Of a stretch of 64,000 bases of DNA, positions 20,373-30,780 are shown one piece after another. The translations under genes and the position numbers were made by a program. Within the stretch, counting starts at the first letter, position 1, and every line of letters begins with the position of its first letter. The notes beneath the pieces are model-generated. The model was not told where the DNA came from. It ran no database searches and was given only the letters and a program-made list of their open reading frames with translations. Origin of the DNA: Gracilaria gracilis (lineage: Eukaryota > Rhodophyta > Florideophyceae > Gracilariales > Gracilariaceae); contig JARGSG010000224.1 in the NCBI GenBank assembly GCA_030374805.1, forward strand, positions 992,001 through 1,056,000. The letters are read 5' to 3'.

Positions 20373-22331
20373 ATGGCGGGTCGAACTCCCAACCATGGGC
20401 ATAAAAGCGCATCCCCGAAGTCTTCGGATTCCATCTCGCCTCGCGAAGACCAAGTCACTACCACTTCCAAGTGCAAACCTCGCTCCAGCGACGATCAACC
20501 CTGTTCACTACAGTCTTCAACTCGCTCTCGCGGTCGTACTACCAACCTTCCCGTTTCTCAAGCGCCTCGCGCGATGAGCGGTCAACCTCCGAACTCGGGA
20601 TACTTCTCCGGATTTCGTTCCGTGCCTCTCCCGCAAAGCGGCAATGCTTCTGGGGCGTCCCAGGGACTCAACGCCAGCGGCCGGCACATTCTCCCTCCGG
20701 GGCAGCAGCTCCATGGTCACGTCATGCAGGAAGTGCCGTGGCCTTCCTCCAATGAGCTCGTCGGGCTGAACCCTCGCGTTCACGCGCATCTTTTCCGGAC
20801 TGCTCCGTGGTTTCATCCTACAGCCGTTTTCAACGAGGAGCTCATCGCGTCCTATGCGGACGGTACTGATCGCCTTCCCGGGGATCTTCCGGCGTTAATC
20901 ACCACTTCGTGGGATTGGCGTCGACGGGTTGCCGTTCCTCCTCATGCAATCGTGCGGCGTTCCGGCGAGTCGCTGGCTTCCGCTCAGGCGGCATTGGTTC
21001 GCTTGGGCTATGCGCGGCAGAGCCGGGCGAACTTCGAGTTCCCAATTCCTGATTCCATCAGCTTTGATCTCCGGTTATACCGTACTCAAGGCGAGATTTC
21101 GTACTGCACCCGCTTGGCGGTGGTTGAGACTTGCTCCTGGAGAGGACGTCCTAGTGTACGCCAGGAGGCGGTATGTTGGATTCATCCCATCATCCGGGCG
21201 GAGTTCAGGTATCTTCGCCGGGAGTCCCGTTCGCGGTGGTTACAGAACTTCATCCGCGATGAGCGCCGTGCGCGTTCCCGTTTCGGGTTTCTCGTCCCGT
21301 AACAAAACACGGAGATCAATCGAATCCGGCACAATCACCGGCTGGGCCGTTATGTTCCCATTCCCACTTGGTGGTCCTCGGTGGGGGTGTGTCGCGGGTG
21401 CTACGTGGAGTTGCCCCCGGTCCTCTCCTATATTGGCTCCTGCCTCATCGAGGATCCGTATTCCGGACTGTGGTCCGTGGTGCTCACCGAGTGGGCTATC
21501 CGCACTGCGGCTTACCTCCTATGGGAAGTAAATGACCAGTATCGACTGTGGTATGTCCCGCCTCGCCTTCGTGCGTGCATCCGAGGAATCTCGTTGCAGG
21601 TCCCTCTGGGAGGTGAAAACAATTCCGAAGAAGTTCGTGGACTCCTCGACGTAATCGACCGAGTTGATTGGGCCAGCGTGCCCTTCGCTCAGAGCGGCCG
21701 CGGTCACGAGGACGGCGGTTTCGACCGGTCTCCGGGACGACGCACGCCATTGGCGGGAGACTTCATCTTTTTCAATCCCTGGGAGGTGCAAGAGATCACC
21801 GCAGCTGAAGCGGCAGCTCTCCGGATGGCTCCGAGGTATATCCCTTACGGGCATCCCGTTGGCTTCGTCGATGCTGACGATTTTTACCACGCCGACGGCG
21901 GTGATGACGACCAAATTATGGACGACAAACCCGAGATGGGGTATGATGACGACGTAGTCGAAGAGGTTCCTTCCGCCAACGCGGTTGAGCCGACCTCCAA
22001 TGACACGGCAGCGCCGGGAATGGCGACGGCTGAGCCGGTGAATCCACCGGCGCCCGAACCTTCGTCGGTAGGTGCAGTGGTGGCTTCCCTTCCGGACGAA
22101 CCAGAGGTGATCGAGGTGCCTGCCGTCCTCCCCTCTGGGGGTGGAACCGGTGAGGCGGCTGTGATCGCTCAGTTCCTCCGAGAAGTTGGGCTTTCCGCCA
22201 CTGTCGCGAGCGGGGACGTCGCCGCAATGCGGGACGCGTTGGCTGCACGCCTTACTGGCGGATCCAATCCCAGCAATGGGGGTACTGGTGAGGGCGCTCC
22301 GGGCCCCTCCAACCAAGGGTCGGGGGCTTAG
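20373..22331 (+). other. Antisense ORF of gypsy copy 1, novel protein family
   Basis: Unrecognised protein coded on the strand opposite to the element's pol genes, between the chromodomain and the 3' LTR. Two long open segments with about one break. Ser/Pro-rich N-terminus, then a conserved core (RTAPWFHP, LPGDLP, SWDWR), then blocks YSGLWSV, QVPLGGE, DRSPGRR, an acidic Pro-rich region and a C-terminal helix pair. The same blocks occur in the same position and orientation in copy 2 (30781-32457). Additional antisense ORFs at this site are known from some plant gypsy elements such as Grande, function unknown. An alternative, that this is a gag gene, conflicts with the orientation of the polypurine tract. 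Confidence 0.65.
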
Positions 22332-22505
22332 TCCATCTTCCACCTGATTCCCGCTATGCGGTGTTGTTGCAGGATATAGCCTCGATGGCCATTAAACCTA
22401 CTTCCGTCTATGACGTATATTTTTCCTTTCCTAAGTGCCAGTTTCGTCTTCTCCCACTTCTCAACTTCCTTCTGGATGAGCTAGCTTCTTCCCCTTCGGG
22501 GCGTG

Positions 22506-23777
22506 TTATCCCACTTGGGCGTTGACAATTGTCGCCGGGAGACCCGTGAGAGTACGCCGATGGTACTGCACCACTTTTGATCGTGGGAGATGCTCGATTG
22601 GCTCATCCGAGTCAGCCTCGGGTCCGTAGCCGTACCAACGTACGAGATACTGTATGTACCCCAACGGGTGATATGAGTGTTCCACTATGTGGTCGACTAC
22701 GAACTCCTGTCGGAAGACTTCCCGGCCTTGCCGTGTGACTACGACATCCTGCTTCGGAGAGCTCTCCGGCGGCTTCATCGTGTGTGGCACTGCGTCGGTG
22801 CTCCGGTTAGACCGTTGTGTGTCCAACAAGGTTGGTGGAATTGTCTCTTCGTGGTGTGGTCCCCTACTTGGGTCGGTGGTCACGCGTCTCGCGGTGTCGG
22901 TGTTCCCGTTTCCTTGTTCCCTTAGAGTTCCTTCTCCCGCGGGAGTCCCAGGTGGGCGTACCGCAAGTTTGCGTGGTAGCAACCGTTTCGACGGAGTTGT
23001 GTGTGGCGTCGAACGCGCTCGCGTCAACGGTAACCTTGATTGAACCGGCCTCGCCGTGGTAGTACGTGACGTTGTCAACCGGTGGCCTTCATTGGTCTGC
23101 GCCGTGGCGTGTTCCGCCTCCGTGTGCACGGGAGGTGTCAGCTCGGTTTGTCGACGTGGTTCGCTCGCTGAGCTGATCTCCCTTACAGGTGTAGTCCGTG
23201 TCCTACGGTTGGGACTTCCCTGCTGGGCATTTAGCGACGTGTCCACGGTGGGGCCCGCCTCAGGCGTGTTGGGCGACTTAGTCTCCGACGACTCTTCTCC
23301 GTCTTGGACGTGCGAGCTCAACGGCGCCTTAGGCGGTATTTCCACTCCGTTATGCGACGTAGTCACTCCAGGCGCGCTATGCGGCGTAGGCAACGGCTTC
23401 GCCGGTAACGACTGAGTCTCCTCGGTCCTGTCCCGCACGGCGGTAGTGTCTGGTGACGATTCCGCTTCTGCGTTGATGCGCGGCGACCTTGATGAGACGC
23501 CGGGCTCCCGAGAGGGCTTTGATTGCGCATTAGCGGTGTCTCTCTTCCGTGCTACACGGTGTTCCTCACGCGACAGCGCGGAAGCATGACGATTAACGAG
23601 TCCCTCCCCCTCCTTAGATGGAGCGACATGGGGAGTGGGTGTCAACGCGCCAAGGCGGCGAATAATTACGCCAGGCGGCGGGGCTTTAAGGGTTATGGTT
23701 TCTATAGCTCTAGTGGATGCGGTATATTCGTACCGTCTATTGCACATATAATTTACGTGTTTAGCGATGAAAAGCAA
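22506..23777 (-). other. Integrase tail with chromodomain (gypsy copy 1)
   Basis: About 420 codons open. A long Thr/Pro/Arg-rich linker ends in a chromodomain: FVVDHIVEHSYH, YLVRWYGYG, EPIEHLPRSKVVQYHRR. This is the C-terminal module of chromovirus-type Ty3/gypsy integrases that steers insertion to marked chromatin. A homologous module is at 29735-29977. Convergent with the antisense ORF, whose stop lies ~175 bp away. Confidence 0.75.
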
Positions 23778-23879
23778 GCTGAGGGTATGCTTTCAGAAAT
23801 TGTGTAGTACGTGTGAAAAGTTTGCCACATGAGCTCTTACAAACAGAGTAGAAAAAGCGTCCACCTAAGGTAATGCAGC

Positions 23880-24480
23880 AACGTCGATTTGGTCCTGTAA
23901 CCTATGATTAGAACCTGGTGATGCACAGCAAACAGTTTCCGCGTGTCACGACTAGTATTTACCTCGCGGGTGGAAATTTTCACTGAAAGTAAAGGACACT
24001 AGAAACTTTTGTTACCATTACCTTCAAAGTCTCTTCTTAAACCTTTAATATCTGTCACCCCAAAATTAGTATGGTTCAAGTAGGAAGCAAATCCTGGGCA
24101 AATATTGGCGGCTTAGGAGTTCACATGAAGAAAACTTGGTCGTGTAACCTATGATAACACTCTTGTGATTCAAAATAAACACGTTTACCACGTGTAAGCA
24201 TCAACATTGCATTCGCGACTGGTGACTTCTATTGACTAATACTGAAATTATAGGATTCCATTTACGGTTCCTTTCAAAGTACCATGTTTATTGTGGTGTC
24301 ATCCTGTCGGCTTCTGTGATCATGAAGTCAGTTGGGTTCAATTAGGAAACAAACCTACGGCCAGTTTCGTCAACACAAGAGGACACATAAACAGAAAATG
24401 GTCGTTTACCCTATGAGAACAATGTCTTGATTCACAAGAAACTCGTTTTCTACTTACAACCACCTGCATTTAACATGCAA
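23880..24480. repeat. Degenerate ~250-bp tandem repeat, three units
   Basis: Three related units marked by GGTCCTGTAACCTATGATTA (near 23890), GGTCGTGTAACCTATGATAA (near 24137) and GGTCGTTTACCCTATGAGAA (near 24400), each followed by a GTGATTCA/CTTGATTCA-like string and an AAC-rich tail. Secondary anchors AAGTAGGAAGCAAATCC (24079) and AATTAGGAAACAAACC (24340) confirm a period of ~247-263 bp. AT-rich, non-coding, strongly diverged. Confidence 0.6.
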
Positions 24481-24607
24481 TATGACAAAAGTAGAAGGGG
24501 CCAGTTGAATCATTTTGATGTGGAACTAAGGGCAAAGGGGACAAGTTTGCTATCTCGTTCTCAATCATAGCGTACAGTCCAGTACCTCACAGCGCCGGGT
24601 GCACTAT

Positions 24608-25042
24608 CCCTAGGAAAAAAACTTTTTATAAATGGCGCACTACGTTTTGCAAAAAGTAACAAATGGCATAGAAAACTTTTGTTTTTATTGAAGAGATGGC
24701 GTATAAATTCCATGCTTTACGCCATTTCACTGCCATTTATAGCATGATCTAGACAAAGATTTACGCCATTTTTGACACTTTCTATAAATGGCGTACAAAT
24801 ATAGAACAGAACTTAATACCTCGAATACGAGTGCTGAGAACTTATTCATTGTTTGTACACCATTTATGAAAAGTGTCAAAAATGGCGTAAATCTTTTTGT
24901 AGATCATGCTATAAATGGCGGTGAAATGGCGTAAAGCATGGAATTTATACGCCATCTCTTCAATAAAAACAAAAGTTTTCTATGCCATTTGTTACTTTTT
25001 GCAAAACGTAGTGCGCCATTTATAAAAAGTTTTTTCCTAGGG
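24608..25042. mobile_element. Foldback MITE, copy 1
   Basis: 435 bp, an almost perfect palindrome: CCCTAGGAAAAAAACTTTTT at the left end and its reverse complement at the right, arms of ~190-200 bp around an AT-rich centre. Contains many ATGGCGT/ACGCCAT strings. Flanked by 3-bp direct repeats TAT (24605-24607, 25043-25045). A 3-bp duplication fits PIF/Harbinger-type MITEs (usual target TWA). No coding capacity. Confidence 0.85.
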
Positions 25043-25043
25043 T

Positions 25044-25934
25044 ATGCAGATGCGTCGAGAAGTGGAGGTCTCTGACCGGCGGCGCATCTTGAAATCAGTA
25101 GTCAACAGAGCCTCCAGTTCGAAAAACAATGCGAGCAGACCACCACAGTTCCGTCCCAAATTGGCAATGGGTCGCAAAGCCCCTGTTCATGCAGACTATG
25201 CGGTAGTGGTTCGAAACGTTCCGGCAAAGTCGAGGACGCAGATGGCTACGTCGGAAAGCGATCGTCTTCGTAATGAGTGTGCAGATTGGCTGATATCAAA
25301 ACATGGTTTACAGTGCTACCCACGGCGAAATCGCAGGACCTCGTTTGTGTTTACATCATCGGCTTCCAGCGCAGTAGAAGCGGAGGCTCTTCATGTAGAT
25401 TATAAGGGAGAAAACAGTTGGGATATTGCTAGCATCTTGTCAATCACACGAAGAGCAAGGGAAGAAAAAGAAGCGTACGAAATTGAACACGTCTCAGAAA
25501 GGGCGCGCCCCTTGGATGCATCAAAGTACAAAAAAGTCATCGAGAACACGATGTATAAATGGAGCAGATCCAGGCCCGGCATCACTCTAGACTATAATGT
25601 GGCCACTAATTTTGGTTTATACGATGACACCGAAGGTGTCGTGTGGTCAATCGACGAAATAATGTATGTTCCGAGTGATATTTTCATCACATGCGAAAAA
25701 GGCCGGCGCGTGTACAAAGGCCCAGCGTACTACGCTCACAACCGCGATGAACCTCACTGGGGCTGGAGCCCAGTGACCTTGGACAGCATCGAAGGACCAG
25801 GGCTTGCTGCGACCCTCGTGAGGCAAGGTATTTGGTACGGTCCACTACAATGTGAGGCACGCAAATTGGGAAACCGAATTTCCCTTGCACCACCAAACCC
25901 CTCACCGGCGGTGGGTGCACTGGACCGCTACTGA
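25044..25934 (+). CDS. Unknown protein
   Basis: 296 codons from an ATG whose first bases belong to the target duplication of the adjacent MITE; further ATGs follow at once. Basic N-terminal half (RRRILKSVVNRA, CYPRRNRRTSF), mixed C-terminal half (WSRSRPGITLDYN, PHWGWSPVTL). No domain recognised. It lies among transposon fragments and may be a transposon protein; continued reading after 25934 (CIDAKNAQIVHTVEP near 26320) suggests it once extended further. No basis for a function. Confidence 0.4.
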   Translation: MQMRREVEVSDRRRILKSVVNRASSSKNNASRPPQFRPKLAMGRKAPVHADYAVVVRNVPAKSRTQMATSESDRLRNECADWLISKHGLQCYPRRNRRTSFVFTSSASSAVEAEALHVDYKGENSWDIASILSITRRAREEKEAYEIEHVSERARPLDASKYKKVIENTMYKWSRSRPGITLDYNVATNFGLYDDTEGVVWSIDEIMYVPSDIFITCEKGRRVYKGPAYYAHNRDEPHWGWSPVTLDSIEGPGLAATLVRQGIWYGPLQCEARKLGNRISLAPPNPSPAVGALDRY

Positions 25935-26460
25935 GTTGCGCATCCAAAGAAACGAATCAGGGTTTCAAGTCCAGGGCATCGACCAAATTTCAAATGCACG
26001 AGGAAGTACCTGCTAGTTCATGAGTAGATGATTGTCTCAAATACGAACCAGTTTTGCATGCAGGCTTCCATCATCAATGCAGCAGAGCGCATAATAGAAA
26101 AGCGTCTTACAAAGTGCATTTTACTCAATTCCACCGTGCCAGCGTTGATCGACCTCGCCGACACACCGAGATGGTTGCAGCAAACTTTAAATGGTCTGAA
26201 ATTGAACCGAGTGAAAGGATTGCAATTAAGCACAGACAAACTCTAGTGGGTTACCGAAAAAAAAGACGGAGTGTACTTAGTATGACTTCGCGCTAAGAGT
26301 TTTGACCACGTGGTATGCATTGATGCAAAAAACGCGCAAATCGTCCACACTGTAGAGCCCAATCCACTGGAACTGTCGTACGAATCTTTGTGTTGCTGTG
26401 TTGGAGAAACGGTAGAAAACGTTAAAGTGATGGAGCTACAAAAACTCGTCTTCACGAGAC
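25935..26460. other. Unassigned, decayed sequence
   Basis: Short frames only. A phrase near 26300-26450 (+) resembles decayed coding sequence but I cannot name it. Confidence 0.3.
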
Positions 26461-26464
26461 CATC

Positions 26465-26765
26465 CAAATCCATGTGCAGACGAATGTGACACGACCAGAA
26501 GAGCTCGTAAAGAGTGCTACAACTTTTTCGACAGATAGATTACTCCAACTAATCTTGGCTGAGCAACGTGTCTCCGAAACTCTCTTCACGTTTAGCAAAA
26601 TGCTTTGCATTAGCGATCCAGTTCGCATAACATCATTCAACCTTCGGAACACCACAACATTCCGCTTCGTCAAGGCATCAGCGAGGTTATGACAGCCCTG
26701 CACCCACTGGAGGATCGAAATCTCTCCGGTCTCGAATGAGTCCCGGAGCCTAGCCACGGTCAATG
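26465..26765 (-). mobile_element. Copia RNase H end fragment
   Basis: Minus strand carries the C-terminal part of a Ty1/copia RNase H (LQWVQGCHNLADALTKRN block). It is a different lineage from the copia element at 32891-37858. Small fragment, broken, cut by the LINE junction near 26762. Confidence 0.6.
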
Positions 26766-28075
26766 CGCACATTACTGAAAATTGGAGCAATGCCGAAGTG
26801 AAAATGACTCTTGGAGTTCCACAAGGTGACCCGTTTAGTTGTACATTGTTCAATATGTACATAGACTCGTTACTATATCGAGTGCAAGAAGTGCCATATC
26901 ATGTGTCTGATCTAAGTGCAAGTGCGTTTGCAGACAATGTGATACTAATGGCGAAGACCGACGACGGTCTGCAACAGCTTTTGAACATATGTAGTGAATG
27001 GGGAAAGGAGATGCGAATGCCGTTGAATACGTCAAACGGCAAGTACATGGTACTCCAACTACCCGGAAACCAAACTCACTCCACACAGTTCACCCCCACA
27101 GGTGATATTCTAAGTGTGGTGAGTAGTGCTGTGTACCTGGGAGTGTCTCTGAACACTACTGGGGTAACAGCCGAGAAGCATATCGAACGCATTGTATCGG
27201 CACAACGCCGACTTGGAAGCTTCACAGGTGCTGGTGTACACCGAAATGGATTCGATAAACGAAGCTGCGGGAGGTTATATCGCGTATTCGTGAGGTCGAT
27301 ATACGAATATGCGCTCCACCTAGTACCGCTTAGCCCTCAATTGGAAATGGCTATAGTAAAGCTAGAGGCGACGTTCTTCAAACTTGTTCTTGGAAAAATG
27401 GCATCTCGGGTTGGAACATATCGAGTACCGATGATGAGAGCGCTTTGTCGATTAGAATCGGCAGCACTGCGACGAGTAGTGCTTGCTACAAAACGCCTAC
27501 GACATTATCAATCATGTCGTGAAAAGGCATTACAAATAGATTTGGCTGACAGTGGCAGGCGCAAAATGGTCAAACGGGCCTGTCCGCAACTGTCTCTTTA
27601 CACATCGCATCCTTCAATATCAGCGATGCGAACAGACTTGGAGAATGTAAGTGTGACTGGAATCGAATAATTTCGAGTTCTTGAGTGGAATCATGCGTGT
27701 GCAAGACGTGCGCGTAAGATACCATGTGGCCCAACTGCGAGATTTCCACCCATTTTGCGGTTACGGAAGTACTCGCACCGAATGATTGGAATACGATGGT
27801 ACTTCAATGAGTACCCCGCAAACCCCGTGGAAGCACACTCAGTGCTTGGAGAAGAGTACTGGAGGTACGAACGACTAAATGGTCTACTCGGGATGGAAGA
27901 ATGGTCGGCAGCAGAGATGCTTGAGACGACCGAAATAATGAATATGTTAGAAGAAGTACTAGCGTAACTCGCTTGTACTAGCCAATTAGTTGCATAACAA
28001 TACCAGTGTTACTCTGCTGCTCTTCATGGGACATTGAGAACACTCTAAATAAAAGGCATTTGATTCAAAAAAAAT
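26758..28075 (+). mobile_element. 5'-truncated LINE (non-LTR retrotransposon)
   Basis: Starts inside the reverse transcriptase palm: LGVPQGDPFSCTLFNMYID (26807-26863), then the catalytic loop ASAFADNVILMAK, where the usual second Asp of F/YADD is Asn, then WGKEMRMPLNTSNGKYM. The frame stays open to 27670 (290 codons); the C-terminal region continues in other frames to about 27967. The element ends in TTTGATTCAAAAAAAA at ~28060-28075, an A-rich LINE tail. Truncation at the 5' end is typical of LINE insertion. The Asp-to-Asn change would inactivate the polymerase. Confidence 0.75.
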
Positions 28076-29734
28076 CCGTTTGAGCTCGTACTGTCGAGGA
28101 TACCGCCTCCGGTTGCTATTGAAGCTCAACCCAAATTGGGAACGTTCCCATCACACCGGCTATATTGGGATGCCTGGAATGCTTGGTTACAGAAGATGGT
28201 TCCGGTTGCTCGGAAGACTATCGCGAAAGCACAAGCTGCCTATAAGGCCAATTTCGACAAACGCATTCGTACACCGTTACCATCGGTTCTCAGTCCTGGC
28301 GATCTTGTTTTTGTCCGTAAGGAATACTAAAACCCTGAAAAGGAACCGAAACATAAGCTGTTTTCTATTGCGGAGGGACCTTATAAGGTAATCTCTACGG
28401 ATACGGACACCGTCACTTTGGATATCAATGGCCTTCATGAACGGCTTTCACGCGATCGCGTCACTTCAGCTCCCAATCCAAATGTGGAAGTTACTACTGT
28501 ACCCGCTCAAGGTAATTCTTCTCAAGTGAATGTGCCTGAACGGCTTGCTACGGTTCCGCATCCGGATCGCGACTTGACTGATTTGCCTCCAACGGCACTA
28601 CCTTCATCTACTCTTATAGAGAATCCTTTGGACCCACACGCCCGTGTAACCCCACCACCCGAGATTGTAACCACACCGGTATCTCAGCCTGAGAAGGGGG
28701 AAGAGACGCATGACGTTGTTTCGTCGTTCTCGATACCGAGCTCCGCATCTCGCGGTAAACAGTTGCCACAGCGTGGAGATCAAAGTTTTACTTCTAACCT
28801 TTCGGTTGTTCCTGAAAGGAATCGTTCGCCAAGCACGAAGACTGTGTCCGCGGACCCTGGATTGTCGCTCACTTCGATTACTTCGACGAAGTCGTACCTG
28901 TTCAGGTCATGAATTATGCTCCGCAGCGCACCCTCTTGGGAGACCAAGCACAGGCGTCAGACACGTGCCTCGCTCACGACGCTCCAGCGTCAGGAGTTGC
29001 GACACGGCGTGTTTTCTGGCTTGGGCGACGATTACAGTACCTAAGTTTAGGTCTACCGATGGATAATATCGAACGGTTTTCTTCTGCATGAAAAGGCGCT
29101 TTGCGCAATGGAAATGGGCCAATTTTGGCAAGTTTTGAGCTATTATGTGCCGTCGCCGGCCGCGCAACGAGCGGTATGGCGTTACGACACTTGGCGTGTT
29201 ACCGAGCCAATCGGATTCGTTTGCACTCTCCCACGTGTACGGGATGTCCTCCATTCAGGATAAAGTACAGTAGACGCACATGCGTTAGTGCGACCAATGA
29301 GCATCGAGTGCACTCCGCCACGTGGCGTTACAATGGTTCGTTGTGCACATAGCCACTTGGCAGCCTGAGAAGCAGGCACAGTTTGATCTCGATGAGCAAA
29401 CCGCCTCCGATTGACACGGCGCGTAACCGTCAAGCTTCACCGTCAGAACGGTCAAGTTCCATGATATCGACAGGATTGCTCGTTTTCGAGAAGCGATAAC
29501 TTCGCAATATGTTGTCTAATCTTTATGGAATCAAGCTTGTGACGCTCAGGACGTCGCCCTCTTTCAGGTGATACCTCATTTGGTCAGCTTGAGCTCATAA
29601 TTACTGAGTGTTACATTGGTCGAATCGACACGCTCGCGCTCGCTCGAGGAACCATCGCTGGTTGTTGACAAGTCGTAACACCGTCCCGGTTGTGTTATAT
29701 CACCCATATCAACTAGGGAACTCCTTCTGGAGAC

Positions 29735-29977
29735 ATGATGACCAAGTCAACTACCGATCAAGCGGTCTATGCGCAAGAGTATGTCGTCGAGCGACTCGTC
29801 TCACATGAAGATGCTCCGACTGGAGAAAGGTTATACCGCGTCCGATGGTACGGATTCGCACCGTCTGAGGACACGTTCGAACCAGTGAACCACCTTCCTA
29901 GGTCATTTATTGTAAGTTATCACCGAAGAACCGTTACGACGCTCCCGTCTAACATCAACGAGGCCCAGACTGGGTAG
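29735..29977 (+). other. Chromodomain module (gypsy copy 2)
   Basis: EYVVERLVSHEDAP, YRVRWYGFAP, EPVNHLPRSFIVSYHRR: a chromodomain equivalent to the one ending the frame at 22506-23777. The phrase YHRRT-TLP-NI/V-NAQ/EAQ-G closes both. Confidence 0.75.
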
Positions 29978-29989
29978 CACTACAGTACG

Positions 29990-30262
29990 GATACTGTATC
30001 TCGCGAAGAGAAGCTCGTTGATCGAGAAGAAAGAAGTGGCTAGAGAAGACTCGAAGAAGAGAAGAAGATCATGAAGATGAAGCTCTATGAAGAGAAGAAT
30101 GAAGATCGCGGATGAAGATTGAATGGATAGTTACCATGGAATGGTTAACCAGTAATGGTTAAGAATAATTACCGATAACGGTCAATACGAAGTATTCAAA
30201 GAAGAAAGAAGAGAGAAGAAGCTCGAAGAAGAGAGAAAACGAGAAGATTCAGTCTGAAGTTA
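29990..30262. other. GAAGAAAGA-type purine-rich tract
   Basis: About 270 bp dominated by GAAGAA and GAGAAG repeats just after the chromodomain stop. It interrupts the spacing to the antisense ORF and could act as polypurine-like or simple-sequence DNA. Confidence 0.5.
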
Positions 30263-30697
30263 CCCTAGGAAAAAAACTTTTTATAAATGGCGCACTACGT
30301 TTTGCAAAAAGTAACAAATGGCGTAGAAAACTTTTGTTTTTATTGAAGAGATGGCGTACAAATTCCATGCTTTACGCCATTTCAGCGCCATTTCTAGCAT
30401 GATCTAGACAAATATTTACGCCATTTTTGACACTTTCTATAAATGGCGTACAAATATAGAACAAAATTTAATACCTCGATTACGAGTGCTGAAAACTTAT
30501 TCATTGTTTGTACGCCATTTATGAAAAGTGTCAAAAATGGCGTAAATCTTTTTATAGATCATGCTATAAATGGCGGTGAAATGGCGTAAAGCATGAAATT
30601 TATACGCCATCTCTTCAATAAAAACAAAAGCTTTTTACGCCATTTATTACTTTTTGCAAAACGTAGTGCGCCATTTATAAAAAGTTTTTTCCTAGGG
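30263..30697. mobile_element. Foldback MITE, copy 2
   Basis: 435 bp, same palindromic sequence as 24608-25042 with scattered differences (e.g. GCGTAG for GCATAG in the left arm). Flanked by the 3-bp duplication TTA (30260-30262, 30698-30700), the typical PIF/Harbinger target. Confidence 0.88.
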
Positions 30698-30780
30698 TTA
30701 GCACTAGTTTATTGGTTTGTCTACCTAGACGAAGGTTCGCCAGCTAACGGCGTCGAGCCCATCCCGCGTAACGGAAGTTC

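Larger units (their letters stand above)
19487..23780 (-). mobile_element. Ty3/gypsy chromodomain element remnant (copy 1)
   Basis: Read on the minus strand, the remnant holds the tail of the integrase region with chromodomain, then an ORF on the opposite strand, a polypurine tract (GGAGGGGGA type, 20338-20350) and an 851-bp LTR. The tract directly abutting the LTR sets the orientation. The 5' LTR, gag, protease, reverse transcriptase and integrase core are absent from the window, so it is broken (truncated), though its 3' part is well kept. A related solo LTR at 60319-61170 differs by only a few percent by eye, implying a fairly young family. Confidence 0.72.

Noticed and set aside
20373-22331. 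Calling the antisense ORF a gag gene
   Set aside because: It starts next to the polypurine tract and 3' LTR and runs against the chromodomain frame in both copies. A gag gene would follow the 5' LTR on the pol strand.
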